Shown here: positions 15,101 to 26,455 of the stretch, piece by piece | Layout of the letters: every line of letters starts with the position of its first letter | Position numbering within the stretch: position 1 is the first letter of the stretch | Assembly: GCA_944548615.1 (NCBI GenBank) | Contig: OX155961.1 | Coordinates: 25,802,469-25,866,468, forward strand | DNA from: Micropterix aruncella | Lineage: Eukaryota > Arthropoda > Insecta > Lepidoptera > Micropterigidae | Direction of reading: 5' to 3' | Length of the DNA: 64,000 nucleotides | Notes under the pieces: generated by a model | What the model saw: only the letters and a program-made list of their open reading frames with translations | Told to the model about the DNA's origin: nothing | The model's database searches: none | Translations under genes and position numbers: made by a program

Positions 15101-15280
15101 GACGAGCCTTTCTCGAACCCAGCGATCTGCCCAACTTGAAGGTCAGTGACCTACTTAGTCTGGTAAGAAGTACCGGGCTACTAGCTGACAATTGACCTAA
15201 CTACACAGTGGGTAGTTACAAAAGACCTTACAGATCTAGGTGACATCAAGGGCTGGAAACAAGCCCCCCACTCCATCTAC

Positions 15281-15282
<2 letters not shown>
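12147..15282 (+). pseudogene. Non-LTR retrotransposon ORF2 with RNase H, 5'-truncated and frameshifted
   Basis: In order: the last endonuclease motif (SGSDHRQIHLTL), RT entry motifs (YKSPGPDGIYP, KDYRPISLTSF), the palm (FLDIEGAFD, KGCPQGGVISPLLW, YGYADDVAIV), a thumb region to about 14300, RNase H (WFTDGSGTNGRFGAG, DSRAALDAL, IWIPGHQGIPGNEEADRLAK) and a C-terminal CX2CX8HX4C motif (CRICGEEPEDSIHIVGRC). At least three frame breaks lie near 13135, 14050 and 14290, so it cannot make one protein. Everything upstream of the endonuclease tail is missing; the coding start is the (TA)n edge. RNase H plus the DIEGAFD and CCHC motifs fit the I/LOA/R1 group; clade is tentative. Confidence 0.92.

Positions 15283-15341
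<59 letters not shown>
15283..15341. repeat. (TA)n tail of the LINE
   Basis: TA run directly after the 3' UTR of the preceding LINE (ending CCATCTACTAC). With the TA run at its 5' edge, it suggests a (TA)n insertion site or 3' tail. Confidence 0.9.
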
Positions 15342-15348
<7 letters not shown>

Positions 15349-15427
15349 TATACATATATATATATACGTAGGATCAGCTTTATATTATTTTGAGAGCAGA
15401 TATAGCTTCAGCCGGGAGCGAAACACA

Positions 15428-15469
15428 CTCGAACTAATGGTATCCCGTATGTGATACCGTTAGTTCGAG
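15428..15469. repeat. 17-bp inverted repeat (hairpin)
   Basis: CTCGAACTAATGGTATC at 15428-15444 pairs with GATACCGTTAGTTCGAG at 15453-15469 around the 8-base loop CCGTATGT. There is one T:G pair and no other mismatch. It lies just past the 3' side of the - strand LINE. Confidence 0.9.
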
Positions 15470-15479
15470 GTTATTCAAC

Positions 15480-16650
15480 GAAGGCAGGTTATTCCGTAAT
15501 CTTGAGGCATATACAGCAAAGGAATAGGTGAAGAAAGCTGTGTGATTCTGAGGTATATATATGGAGAGTATTTGGTGACTGAGACCGTAATGGCAGCCCG
15601 TGGGAAGAAAACACCCGGAATTCGGATGATAGGTACAACGGAATAATTGGATTATTGAGTATTTTCTGCAATAGTCAGAGAATATGCAGGTCTCTACGTT
15701 CGCGTATCTTCAGCCAATTTAGTTTAGTACGGAACTCTAAAATATGGTCGGAATTTTTGAGCTCGTACACATATCGAACACAGACATTCTGGAGCCGCTC
15801 TAATTTGTCTAGGAGATCTTCGTGGGCATCGAGGTAGCATATATCCGCGTAGTGAAGTAACGGAGGTAGCAAAGATTGTGCCAGAGTTTGGCGAGTGCTT
15901 AAGGGCAGGAAGTTTTGTAGCTTTTTAAGGCTATGAATAAAACTGGCATAAAGTTTCTTGCTGACCGCCGTTATTTGACCATGCCAAAAAAGATTTTTGT
16001 CAAAAATTATACCCAAGTTCTTTACAGTATTTGAAAAAGGGATTATGGTGTTGTTTAGATTTAGATGTGAGAAATCGTACTTAGAAAGAGAGTTTAGAAG
16101 TTTTGTGCTACCTATAATGATTGCTTGCGACTTATTAGGGTTTAATAGTAGTCCATGATTTGTTGCCCATTGTGAAATTCTAGCGAGATCAGAGTTCATT
16201 TTGGAAATGGCTATAATAATATCAGCAGGTTTAGCATGGATATACAGTTGCATATCATCCGCAAAGAGATGATAATAAGAATTAAGGGATTGTGATATGG
16301 TGTTTGTAAATATAGAAAATAACAAGCGAGAAAGAACACTCCCTTGAGGAACACCAGCGGTCAAATCGTACCAATCTGAAAGTTTATCCTCATACTGAAC
16401 TGCTTGAGTTCTGCCAGAAAATAGTAACGGAACCAATTAAGAGTGTGGTCACAGAGTCGTAGAGCTTTCAGACGCGAGAGAAGAATATCAAAATCATCAG
16501 TATTGAAGGCGTTACTAAAGTCAAGAAGGCACATCACTGTAATTTTCCTATATTCCATAGCAGCTCTGATATCATCGGTAACCTTAACAAGGACCGTGGT
16601 GGTACTATGCCCTGGTCGAAACCCAGACTGTAGTGGGTCATGCATACTAC
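15480..16650 (-). pseudogene. Truncated LINE reverse transcriptase
   Basis: Reading on the - strand: LQSGFRPGHSTTTVLVKVTDD and CLLDFSNAFNTDDFDIL (palm), a frameshift near 16400, then DLTAGVPQGSVLSRLLFSIFTN, YHLFADDMQLYIHA, LLLNPNKSQAIIIG and the thumb/connection region. After a break near 15675 the C-terminus continues (ILNNPIIPLYLSSEFRVFSS). The order and motifs fit L2/CR1- or jockey-type RT. The endonuclease region is absent and two frame breaks mean it is dead. Confidence 0.9.
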
Positions 16651-17180
16651 CTATTTATTAGAGCTATTACATTCTTTTTTCTTATTTTCTTAGTTTTATC
16701 ACTTCGATAAGGTGCGCACAATTCACAACTTACAACATAGTTAACTATACTTCGGTACGGGCTTCGGACTAGTTAGGCAGACTTTGTATATAAACTTTTT
16801 AAGCAATAATTTCGGAAATGAATTTATTCTTATTCTTATTTTTTTATTTATACGTAGGAGAGATTGTATAATAAAGAAATAGATTATCAAATTAACGAAA
16901 CAATATTTATCAAATTAAATATGAAACTATCTGCCTACCTGCATTATGGATAGCAATATTTACAGTGAAACGAGTGGAGCTCATATAAATACGATGCGAC
17001 AGTCACCTCTATACGGCAAAAGAGGGGACTTGCGCGTGTAGCTTTTAGTTTAGATAATTGGTTAAAATACTGAAAAAAAGGGAATACAAAATTTTTCAAA
17101 ATAAGAAATATATATAATAATAATAATAATATCCATAATAATCATAAATTAAAATTAAAATCATTTAAATAAATGTTATC
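16651..17180. other. No recognisable feature
   Basis: AT-rich sequence with a short TAA/AAT run near 17111-17132. No coding region seen. Confidence 0.4.
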
Positions 17181-17189
17181 TTAAATCTT

Positions 17190-17480
17190 TCTTGGCACTC
17201 TAGTGGGACACAACCGTGGCACTCTAGTGGAACTCCCGAAGTGAGCTCGCCTTAACACAGGGGTGCCTAGCAAGGCGGGCTCGGCTGCTCTTTGCTTAGC
17301 ATAATAGAAAGATAATCATTCGCGTTTAATATATGCGCTATGTAACCTGGGCTCAGACATATGTGTATATAACTTTAAAAGCATACTACGGCATTTTCTA
17401 AATTATCAATTCATTTTCAGTTGTGCTCATGCATTTTAATGTATATGTAAAATAAATAAATAAATAAAATAAAATAACAC
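17190..17480 (+). repeat. Family E repeat, probable LINE 3' end
   Basis: Matches 48740-48990 in reverse orientation (ACCTGGGCTCAGACATATG region; GGGGTGCCTAGCAAGG against its inverted counterpart). It ends in an AAATAAATAAATAAAAT tail, typical of a LINE 3' terminus. Confidence 0.6.
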
Positions 17481-17899
17481 CTTTCTGCTATCCATAGTTT
17501 CTGTCAGAGACGTCGAAGTTATACGATACCATATTATATGTTATGCGATACACAGTCATATACATAACTATAACATTTCTATACTATACATAGATACCGC
17601 AAAGGGCGATACCTACCCAGTTTTATTTATTTATCAACATTTACCCTAGTGTCGTGCTCCATAAGTCTCTCAGAGTGCCTCTATTTTTCATCGTTGCCTT
17701 GGAGCTACGAATCATCGATATGATGTCGAGTTAGTGTCGTGATATATGGCCCCCCATCTTTTTGCGGGCTTTATCTCGAATACTTATCGCTTCTTAACTA
17801 CTTATAGCTAATAGAAGCATATTTCTCCGAGATATTAGAGAGCTTTATAATGGCAACTATGATAGTAGTGACGCGAAAATCAGTAATAAGACTCACATC

Positions 17900-18180
17900 A
17901 CTGACCATCCCAGAACATAATATCTCCTTCCCACCAATACACTTTATATGGAAGCTAAAATCCTTGATTGTAGGTCAATTTTTCTAAAAACTTTCCTCTT
18001 CAAGCTATATTTAGACCTTAATTTAAATTTCGGAATACTTCAGAACAGAAGTCCAACGGGATAAGTTTTATAAGGATAAGTCGATTAGTAATACCTAGGA
18101 TGAAAACGTCATTTGGACAAAGATAATCCTCTTTTATTACACCGAGATTTTACAGCCTGATCAATTCTTGAAATAATGAT
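17900..18180 (+). pseudogene. LINE RT C-terminal fragment
   Basis: The frame LLPTNTLYMEAKILDCRSIF is clearly related to the C-terminal part of the LINE at 62406-64000 (YPSEKLFEEFSVLEVRQLYL) and to 52620-52720. About 240 bases align with 52640-52890 including the downstream GCCGAGATTTTACA block. No upstream RT remains. Confidence 0.65.
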
Positions 18181-18423
18181 GAATAAAAAAATTCTTTTTT
18201 TGTTTATATATTTTTTTATATATTTATACCTTAAGTATAAATGCCGGGTATATCCTTAGTTTTATTGAACAACGACGGTGCCAAGTTAATTTAATTCTTA
18301 AATAAAATCATAGTCAGTCTTGGCTTCGTCGAGTATCTTCTTCTATTCTGCTGCATCCTGAGCTTCGGCTTTGAAGTTGTTCAAGAATAGGTTTCTCAAA
18401 TCGCTGTTCGTGTGTTTTCTTCT

Positions 18424-18625
18424 TTCCCTACCCACTAACCGACCAGGAAGGAAAGTATTGTGAACACGAAAAAAAAATCGAGGTCAAGACGAAAATATTC
18501 ATTTTGAGTATCCCTATATGTGTCTGTCTGTTTGTTTGTATTCCCCCGCGATAACGCCCAAACGCTTAATCCAATTGAGCTGAAATTTGGTATGCACTTA
18601 TCATCTGGTCGTAGCATAGCTAAGC
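18424..18625 (+). repeat. Family A, 5' half
   Basis: Has the left end (CCCACTAACCGACCAGGAAG, AAAGTATTGTGAACACG) and the core TTGAGCTGAAATTTGGTATG. It breaks off at about 18625, where family B follows almost directly. Confidence 0.75.
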
Positions 18626-18639
18626 AGTGGGGGTGATAT

Positions 18640-19015
18640 TGAACAGATATCAGTCACTCTTAAAATGACTCGTTTGCCACCCAATCCCGATTGGTAGACG
18701 TGTAAAGGACGAAACGTTCCACGATGCATTCAAACTGATTACCACTAACATCAGGTAGTGACCGCGCAAGCGATTTCGGTCTAAACGGGAGGACGGAGAA
18801 ATCCTACCAAATCTGGTAGTGAGGGCGCGAAGCTGCTCACTTAGGTTCACTTCCCAGTGCCATGCGGTAAGGTGTTGGACTCGTACGGGCAAGTAACGCA
18901 GCTAGACGGTGGACAGTTTCTTTCTCATGTCCCTACGCTCGCCCTGCGGTTGATAGAGCGATCAATATCGTAATACTTTCTGGGATGGCGGTTTCGCGCT
19001 TTGTAGATGACAAAT
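18640..19015 (+). repeat. Family B copy
   Basis: Contains TTGCCACCCAATCCCGAT, ACCGCTAACATCAG-like ACCACTAACATCAGG, GACCGCGCAAGCGATTTCGG, GTAAGGTGTTGGACTCGTACGG and GACGGTGGACAG in the same order as the other B copies. Confidence 0.75.
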
Positions 19016-19029
19016 ACATAATGTTATCA

Positions 19030-19250
19030 TTGGTTAAATTAATATTTTTTTTAATAATAAATCAGTCCTTTTTAAAAAGCATTCATTACCATTGTTATTA
19101 TTAGATAGCCAAATACACTGCTCTAAGTTTAGACAACCATGCTATCAGCGGCACCTGGATTTCGCCGGCGCATAAAGTTTGCTAAATCGCACTATGGCGT
19201 TGAGCAATCTGATACCAAAAATAATTAATGACTATGCTTAGAAGTTAGCA
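19030..19250 (+). repeat. Family D repeat
   Basis: Aligns with 57870-58080: CAGTCCTTT, CATTGTTATTATTAGATAGCC, GCGGCACCTGGATTTCGCCG, GTTGAGCAATCTGATACC. No coding content. Confidence 0.55.
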
Positions 19251-19549
19251 GTCAAGTAACATAGGCCCTTCGACGTATTGGTGGAAAATAGTTAATGGAT
19301 TCTTGTGCATTGCAGTTCTATCGGAATAAAGTTGCTAAGATATCTGCAAACGACATGTATTGCATTTTATTCGCTATGCTGGGGGCATACTAACGGGAAA
19401 CGCCGTTAATTAACGCGACGATGGACGTTTAATCTTGGTGTATTCACGACTCATTGCGATAATTTTACAACGGCATTCACAATGCCGTTTGACATTAGGC
19501 GATAGCTAGAGTGGCGGTACATCAAAGAGATTTAACGCCAGGAATAATG

Positions 19550-19790
19550 CGTTGAAGCGGCCACACTACGTTTGCTATTGTGCACCGTGAGTGCGACGGA
19601 ATCGCACGTGTTTGTCTTTCACAATATATGGAGTGGACTAACGAGAACGTCATTGTGTTACTCGAAATTCTGCAAACAGAGCCATGTTTGTGGGATCCGA
19701 GACACAAAAGTGACAGGAATCATGACATCTTTTTTATATCCCTTTGGCAGCTAAAAAGGCAACTCCCTGCTATCTCATGTTTATCATAAT
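19550..19790 (+). pseudogene. MADF-domain fragment, transposon-associated
   Basis: The frame reads MEWTNENVIVLLEILQTEP then CLWDPRHKSDRNHDIFF. The W...LLEI...PCLWDPRHxxxxN pattern is the first half of a MADF (Myb/SANT-like) DNA-binding domain. The continuation SLWQLKRQLPAISC resembles the next helix after a disruption. About 45 residues are recognisable; the rest of a protein is missing. MADF proteins are host transcription factors or PIF/Harbinger accessory proteins; with the decay and context, a transposon origin is likelier. Confidence 0.55.
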
Positions 19791-20450
19791 CTGTCTTTTA
19801 TTTAGTTTTATATTTTTATGATTTTTTTTCTTGTTCAATGTTAGCATTAATTTAGTTATGTACTTAATTCATTTATTTTTAGACTTACACTCTAAATTTA
19901 ATATTCAAGGGCGACTCTTGAATAATATTTGAAACTAATAAATAATAAAAATCACCAAATAATGCTTAGCGATGAATAATGGAATTATTACCATTTGAAA
20001 CAACAATCTAAGAAATTCAAAATAAAAAGGTGAGCCTAATGGGTTATTATAACACCCATATAAATAAATGGAAAAAAGTCTTTAAATCGGCAATGGTAAA
20101 ATATATTCATGTAATAAAAATGTACACTCATATACGTCCATCTTGATTGAAATTCAAGGAACATTAACGCCAATGTTATTACCAAGAATGGACATTGACG
20201 TTGATCGTTCAAGTATGGCCACTCAATTTAATAATTAACGCAATATTTATCGCGATGATAGGCTAAGACGTGGATTGTTCAAATATAGCAACTCAATTTA
20301 ATAATCGCAATATTTATCGCGATGATAAGCATCGACGTTTCCCTTTACGCAGTGCGGCCCAGCAATAATAAATATTGTAGCACAAGCAGTTAATCTCGAA
20401 AAAAAAATATTGTTAACGCGCTATTTAGGGTAGAACATAGTATTCGGAGA
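19791..20450. other. No gene; short local duplication
   Basis: Two near-identical stretches at about 20207-20265 and 20272-20325 (CTCAATTTAATAAT, then CGCAATATTTATCGCGATGATA). No coding region seen. Confidence 0.45.
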
Positions 20451-20454
20451 TGGA

Positions 20455-20700
20455 GACAAAAATATATATTTCGAGCCCCTCTGAGACGATTAAGACCATT
20501 TCCAGATTGAAGTATGTCTGGATGCCCGTCTGTCTGTGTGTCTACCTAAAATTACTACACGACAGCATCCAAACGCTTAATCCGATTGAGCTGTAATTTG
20601 GCATTCTGGCATAATTTGGTCATAGCAAGAGCTTAAAAGGTTGTGGTTGAAATCAGTCCACCAGAGGGCGCACTAGTCTTACAGACTTACATTCTAGAAT
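20455..20700 (+). repeat. Family A fragment
   Basis: Core TTGAGCTGTAATTTGGCATTC, AGTCCACCAGAGGGCGCACT and the preceding CTGTCTGTGTGTCTACC block match family A. Confidence 0.65.
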
Positions 20701-22387
20701 TCCCTCCTTTTCGCAACCTTTATGGCAAAAGAAGATTGAATTGGCTCTCATTTATTCAACAAAATTCCTCTAAGTTTAAAAACTTTTAAAAAATGTACAA
20801 CAAAACAAAAAAAGAATTAAAAATAGTTAGCTTTAACCCTCGCGGAGTAAAAATTCAGCTGTCCCATTCGCGCGCGACCTTTTCGCGCGCAAAATCGATG
20901 ACCTTGATAAAAACGACCATAACTTGTAAACCACTATACGGATCATAAAAAGAAGAACTGTAAAATGATCGCATTGAAATTTGACATATAAAACATTATA
21001 ACCTTTTCTCGTAAATCAATTAAGATAATAATGGCGACAAATTGCAAAACGCAAACGGCCTCCATCGTGTCGTCATCACTGGACCAAGTGGACGCCTGTC
21101 ATTCCAGTGTATTAAAACTTGCATCCCCAAAAGGACGCCTGTCATTTGTCGGGTTAAAATAAGTGAAAGTGAAACACAAGTGTAAATGATACGAATAAGA
21201 TTCATATTTTGTTTTATTAGCATTAAGTACGTTCATCTTTTTATGTAAATAATATCTTTCTGTGCCGACTAATCCTTACTAATGTAGCAGATAATGCAGC
21301 AGATATATTATAATATGGTCAAAATGGTCACTAAAGTTGCACTGAAAGTCACTCTATCATAATCTCCAGCAGGTAAGCCTTAGGCTTGGCTGAATTTTAT
21401 ACAAAGCTGTATTTAAAAAAATGGTTATTAAATTTAAAAAAAAATAATAATTAAAGATTTGAAATTTGGTACACAGATGCCTGGTTGGGCCGAAATCACA
21501 TTATAGAATTGTGGTAGAATATTTCATTTACAAGGTACACTAATAATATTTCAATTCTGCCGTGCATTTTAATAAAATATTAGGGTAACGTCATTTGTGG
21601 GCGCTTGGCCCAAACGCGCCCTTAGCAGAGAAACGAACCGCGACGCCTTAGGTGTCGAAATGGTACCAAAACGGATTCGTACTATAAAGGCTAAGTTCAA
21701 CAATCAGTAAAGATTTTAGAAAATCAAATATATTAAAAAAAATAAATACTATAAATAGAATTCAGTCCGTTATATCTAATAGAAGTTGCTAATAATACAT
21801 GTATTGCATATTTGCTAAATAAATATTGTAGCAGAAGCAGTTAATCTCTCCCATTTTTTAAATATTTCCCTAGTGACGGTGCTGCCTGGCAGGCGACAAC
21901 GTTCTAGCTAGTACCCGCGTTTGCGGTAATGGCGGCAAAGTGAAATATAACGATTGCTCGGGCCAACAATACATCTCGCCAATATCGCCGCTCTCTGGTG
22001 GAAGCGCGAGAAGCGCGTCATTGGCCCAGAATGGCCCAGAATGGCCCAGAATACATATAATCGGCTGGTGTAACTCAGGCTTAATGGCCTCGCAACGACC
22101 GTTGCGGTATACAATGACGCCTATTTTTCTTAACATATTCTCGACTGTGCCCTAAGAATACATATAATATATTTGGGCCTATCAACTTGTCATTTTCTAG
22201 CATTGGCGATATTAAACTTGTATTAATTCGGTTTAAGTTTGAATTGGAAATTCATATATGTTTCTATTTGAAACCATGGAAATACACCCACAAAAAAATA
22301 CATCGTGCTACACGATAGAGCAAAATTTACCATTTTAGTTGCACCGGATCTAAACGTTTTGCCAGGTAGTCCACAAAATGTCTCTAG

Positions 22388-22390
<3 letters not shown>
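20701..22390. other. No gene; family A fragment and short repeats
   Basis: 21455-21600 is the internal part of family A (CAGATGCCTGGTTGGGCCGAA). TTAACCCTCGCGG at 20833 resembles the end of the TTAA-flanked MITE at 61499, but no opposite end was found. AATGGCCCAG is repeated three times at about 22024-22053. Open frames at 21870-22155 show no domain. Confidence 0.4.

Positions 22391-22391
<1 letters not shown>

Positions 22392-22463
<72 letters not shown>
22392..22463. repeat. (CT)n microsatellite
   Basis: Perfect CT dinucleotide run of about 72 bases. Confidence 0.97.
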
Positions 22464-22465
<2 letters not shown>

Positions 22466-23163
22466 GGCGTAATTAAAACTTTCAAAAATCATTTCCCGCG
22501 AAACTGAAAACAGCGAGATTTTATTAGAAGCCTTCCGCAGAAAACTGTAGTGAACAGTTGAGTTTGCTCAGCGTTGAGTTTTGTTATTTTCGATTACGTT
22601 TCGTAGAAGTATCAACTTTTTACAGCTGTATAACTTTGCTTGCGTGGCGATCAAGAGAAGTGGAATGGGGGCAGAGAATAAAGGGGGTGTGAGAAAAAGT
22701 ACGGCAATCCGGCGATAATTTAAATCTACGGCAATTTGTTACGCGCCGAAGCCTCTGGGCAAATAAATATTTATGGTCGACAGAGAGAAACGGGAACAAG
22801 AGTTAGGAGCGCGGCAAAAAACAACGGAAGCAAACATTGTCTAGGGGCGTAACGTTCTAAAGTTTTAATCGATGTTTTTAATTTACAAAATATTGCATAC
22901 CAACGCTTGAATACAGGACCCTGTAAGAGAAACTTCTATTAATGTTTTTCAGGACACACTGCAGGTTAAGAGCCCACGCGCATATCGGTACAAAAGACAA
23001 TGGGTATTTTGATACCCACACGCGAAGTTTGTGCCACACACAACACATTGCCACACCTACCAAACGAAAGCTTATTACAAGTGTAACATTTCGTTCTACT
23101 ACAACTAATATGTAGGTAACTGAAAAAGCTATATATACAGTGTTGAAATTGCTAAATGCTTCA
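22464..23163. other. No recognisable feature
   Basis: Less AT-rich, apparently unique sequence. A 61-codon - strand frame at 22878-23063 has no recognisable domain. An undetected small exon cannot be excluded. Confidence 0.35.
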
Positions 23164-23967
23164 TCTATACTAATATTATAAAGAGGTAAAGTTTGTTAGG
23201 TTGTAGGGAGTAATCTCTGGTTCTACTAAACCGATTTTTAAAATTCTTTCAGCAATAGAAAGCCACGCTATTTGTGAGTGTCAAAAGCTATATATTAATC
23301 CGACAAATGAAAAGATTTTTTCGTGGTAGTCGGATTTGCAAAGTAAGTCGGAGAAAAAACGGTCGAATGAAAAGGTTTCTTACGTACGCGATACATATAT
23401 GATTTAGTTTAGATACATATATAATTAGCTTCATAATGCCTACAAAAAACTCAGGGACAGCATATGTCTAACTTTTATATTTAAGTCGCAAAAAGTAGTT
23501 TTTTTATATTAAAAAAAATATTTAAATCGTTAGGTCATGTTTATTGGTCATATTATCAACAATTATGAATTCTTATCAAAATAAGTAAATTTATCGTCTC
23601 AAGTGTTTTACTGCATATAATTTCCTTTTTACTGCATAAATGGTTAAAGAGCTAATTTAATACGACATAGGTATGAAACCGCGACCGTATCTCGGGTTGG
23701 AACTCGACGCTATCTCGGGTTGGAAGTTTTGAACAATTAAAATAAACATAATTTATTCAATCATAATTATTTCATTGACTCATTTGAAACCCGGTAATAT
23801 AGCCGAATCGGCATGCAAATACATACATACATATGCAGTAAAAATATAACCCTCCTTTTGGCAGTCAGGAAATATATCATAGCACACAGTACTAACCGAA
23901 CCACATTTATAATTTCATCACAAGGACAAATGTTTACCGCCCAACGAAGTAGGCACGGGTCAGCTAG
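23164..23967 (+). mobile_element. Non-autonomous Helitron, complete
   Basis: Starts TCTATACTAATATTATAAAG, ends CGGGTCAGCTAG, and sits between a 5' A and a 3' T, the A|T insertion rule of Helitrons. Before the end is the short palindromic GCCCAACGAAGTAGGC region. It has no Rep/helicase frame, so it depends on an autonomous element. A second copy in reverse lies at 39428-40193. The ends match the Lepidoptera Helitron group often called Lep1 (from memory). Confidence 0.88.
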
Positions 23968-23969
23968 TT

Positions 23970-24560
23970 TAATCACCTCACGACTGAAAGAATGATCTAT
24001 ATCATTATAACAGCTTGAGGCGTCGGGTTCTCCCGTGCAGACGACAGCTCCAAAGTCTTTACAAGTTACCAGATTGTGTCAGCCACGCTTACGCAATCCG
24101 GCAAATAACCAGGGGAGGGGGGGTCTGAATATGTATGCTCGCTATGACAACGGGGGTAGATGTCGACCTGGCGTCATTTATCCTTGAATCGAACCGTTGG
24201 CCACCCGATCAAGAGTGACTATGGTGGGCAAAGGGCGCCTCGGTCCGCGATTCTTACAAACCGAACAACCGCTTACGCCAGGGAAAGACTGCGCAAACGA
24301 CTCTGAATCCATGTCCAGATCTGACGACAGAGAAATCCAGCCAAATCTCGTAGAGTGGGCGCGAGGTCGGCACGCTGGTTTACTTCCAAGAGACTTGCGT
24401 TAATGCGATGGTATCTTACAGGCGTGTTGGCGGAGCTAGACGGTGGATAGTGGTGTCACTAAGTCTGTGCATTTACCCCACAATTGAAAGAATGATTATA
24501 TATCTATATACCTTCCTGGGGGATGGGATTACCTGTTGCAGTTGACAGCCCCAAAATCTC
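23970..24560 (+). repeat. Family B, one copy plus an adjoining tail
   Basis: 23970-24060 looks like the end of one B unit (CTGAAAGAATGATCTATATC, GACAGCTCC). 24170-24560 is a further copy (CGTTGGCCACCCGATC, AGCTAGACGGTGGATAG, TTGACAGCCCC). The Helitron at 23164-23967 therefore appears to sit at or in a tandem B array. Confidence 0.6.
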
Positions 24561-24799
24561 CAACGAACGATGCACTAAGAACTGATCAAGTTAATTTACT
24601 TCTTTGGAGAGGCTTCCTAATGGGAGCCGAAACAAGATTTAAACCAGCCAAAAGACAAAATTGTCTTGTGACCCAAGCTGGTTCAATATTTACCATATTT
24701 TCAAAAATTGACAAGACACGAAAAAGAAAAATAGTATTGATAGAATAAAGCGATCATGCTATTCGCCATTAACTAAGACAAATAGTTAGGAATAATTTA

Positions 24800-25380
24800 C
24801 TTATAATTACATTGAATATATTTTGGATATAACATTTAGAGCATTGGATTTGTTGTGAGAACACGCAAGCCTTTCGATAATAATGTATATCCTTTACTGT
24901 CCTATTCTGTATGCGGAGTATATTATAGTTTTTTTTCGAATATAAGGGCCCCACAATATGACATTTATATCGAAAAGATTGAGCGTATACAGAAGATATT
25001 ACCGAACATAAAACTTTTGCTACAATTTTTATAACAAGTTTTAAAAATTGACAATTATTAGTATCAGTGTTCATCTCGTATTCATTAGTATGTAGAACTA
25101 TCGATCAAAAATCATATTTATTCGCATCTCTGTGCCAAATGCAGCAATAAAAGAAACAGTATATATGTTTATAGTTGTAATATTATTTTGGTGTAGTGTG
25201 AATTACATTTTAACTTAATTTGATTCAGATTTTTTATTTTTATTTTGGAAGTTATGTAGTTTATAATCATTTGTATTGGTGTTCTCTTTAGAACAGGCTC
25301 TGCCTAGTTAGGAGCAACATAATCACTATGTTAAGTGCTAACGGTGTAATTTTTTTGTTGTCTAATAAATAAATAAATAA
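24800..25380 (+). pseudogene. LINE RT C-terminal fragment and 3' end
   Basis: The frame RAPQYDIYIEKIERIQKILPN is the thumb/connection motif found in LINE RTs (SPxYxxYIxxIERIQKxF). Stops follow. The 3' part GGCTCTGCCTAGTTAGGAG and the AATAAATAAATAAATA tail mark the LINE terminus at about 25380. Confidence 0.65.
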
Positions 25381-25955
25381 ATATTATATTTTAAATGCAA
25401 GGTCGTTGCTTTGAATACTATTTATGAAAATAACCACATGCCTATGAATATTTACTGAATACGAATGGGAACATTTCCAATCACCTGCAACGTGTCACAG
25501 GGGAGCAGTCGATGGATGTATTAATCAGAATATTATGGTGATACACTCAGCCGAAACTAGCGGCTGGGGACGAAAAGGATAGGAGGTGACCTATATTTAA
25601 AATTATTGAGGAAGCTTTGATTAAGAAGATAAAAATAATGTTAATTAATCATTAAAGTCACTCGTATGGATGAAATCTACCTTACCAGGTTTGAATCAAA
25701 GTGTATTTCTTGAACCGCATGATCACAGGTCTTGCGTATCCGTATAGTCTTAAGACCGGGTGAAAACTTGGCTGTATGTGGCTGTATGCTGTCTAACACC
25801 ATACAGCTCCATATATCTTTTGAGATACGTTTTCCATTTTTTCTCTTTGCAAATAAGCACTACTCGGCTACACGAAAAAGAAAAATGTTTTTTCAAAGGC
25901 GTTTTTCCTACATAGTCAAATATTTCGAGACTGAAGGAGGTATATTAGCATGCCC
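25381..25955. other. No recognisable feature
   Basis: AT-rich sequence. The 174-codon frame at 25732-26256 runs through a family A copy and has no domain, so it is not called as a gene. Confidence 0.35.
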
Positions 25956-26115
25956 CCCTGGTGGACTGATTTTAACCACAACTCATCTTTCAACTTTTGC
26001 CATGATCAAACGATGCCTGCATGCCAAATTTCAGCTCAATCGGATGAAGCGTTTCAGCGCTATCCTTGTGAAATACACACACACACCTATACAGTCAGAC
26101 AGACAGACACACAGA
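25956..26115 (-). repeat. Family A, inverted fragment
   Basis: Reverse complement of the family A core: GCATGCCAAATTTCAGCTCA and the ACAGTCAGACAGACAGACAC tract, the inverse of the GTCTGTCTGT tract in + copies. Confidence 0.7.
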
Positions 26116-26293
26116 CACATAGACTTTTGTCTGGGAATAGTCTTAAATAGTACACATAATTCAAGCTGCAAAGTGTTACAACACTTTGCAGCTAAAGTTA
26201 TATTAATTATAGTGTATATTTATATTTTTGTCCTTTGTACTATTGACCTGTCGTGAGAATTACACTACACGGCCACAACCACTACGCCACACG

Positions 26294-26455
26294 GCCCCGG
26301 TGACAAAGTGGTTAATCTTACATTTTAATATTCCGGGTTCGATTTCCGGCTGGGTTACAATTTTCCTTTCGGATAAAATTAACAGGATGTATTTCAATTA
26401 TGTCGATCGAATGCAATAACAAATCACACACTTTCACACATGTACATAGTAGGGT
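26294..26455 (+). mobile_element. tRNA-derived SINE
   Basis: An internal pol III B box GGTTCGATTTC (26336-26346) follows a degenerate A-box region. The body ATACAATTTTCC...GATCGAATGCAATAACAA and the CACACACTTTCACACA tail match the second copy at 58555-58735. A tRNA-like head with a shared unrelated body is the SINE layout. Confidence 0.7.

Noticed and set aside
22223..22492. 89-codon frame with Arg-Glu repeats
   Set aside because: Created by the (CT)n microsatellite read on the - strand.
25732..26256. 174-codon + frame as a possible membrane protein
   Set aside because: Half of it is an inverted family A repeat, and there is no domain or credible promoter.
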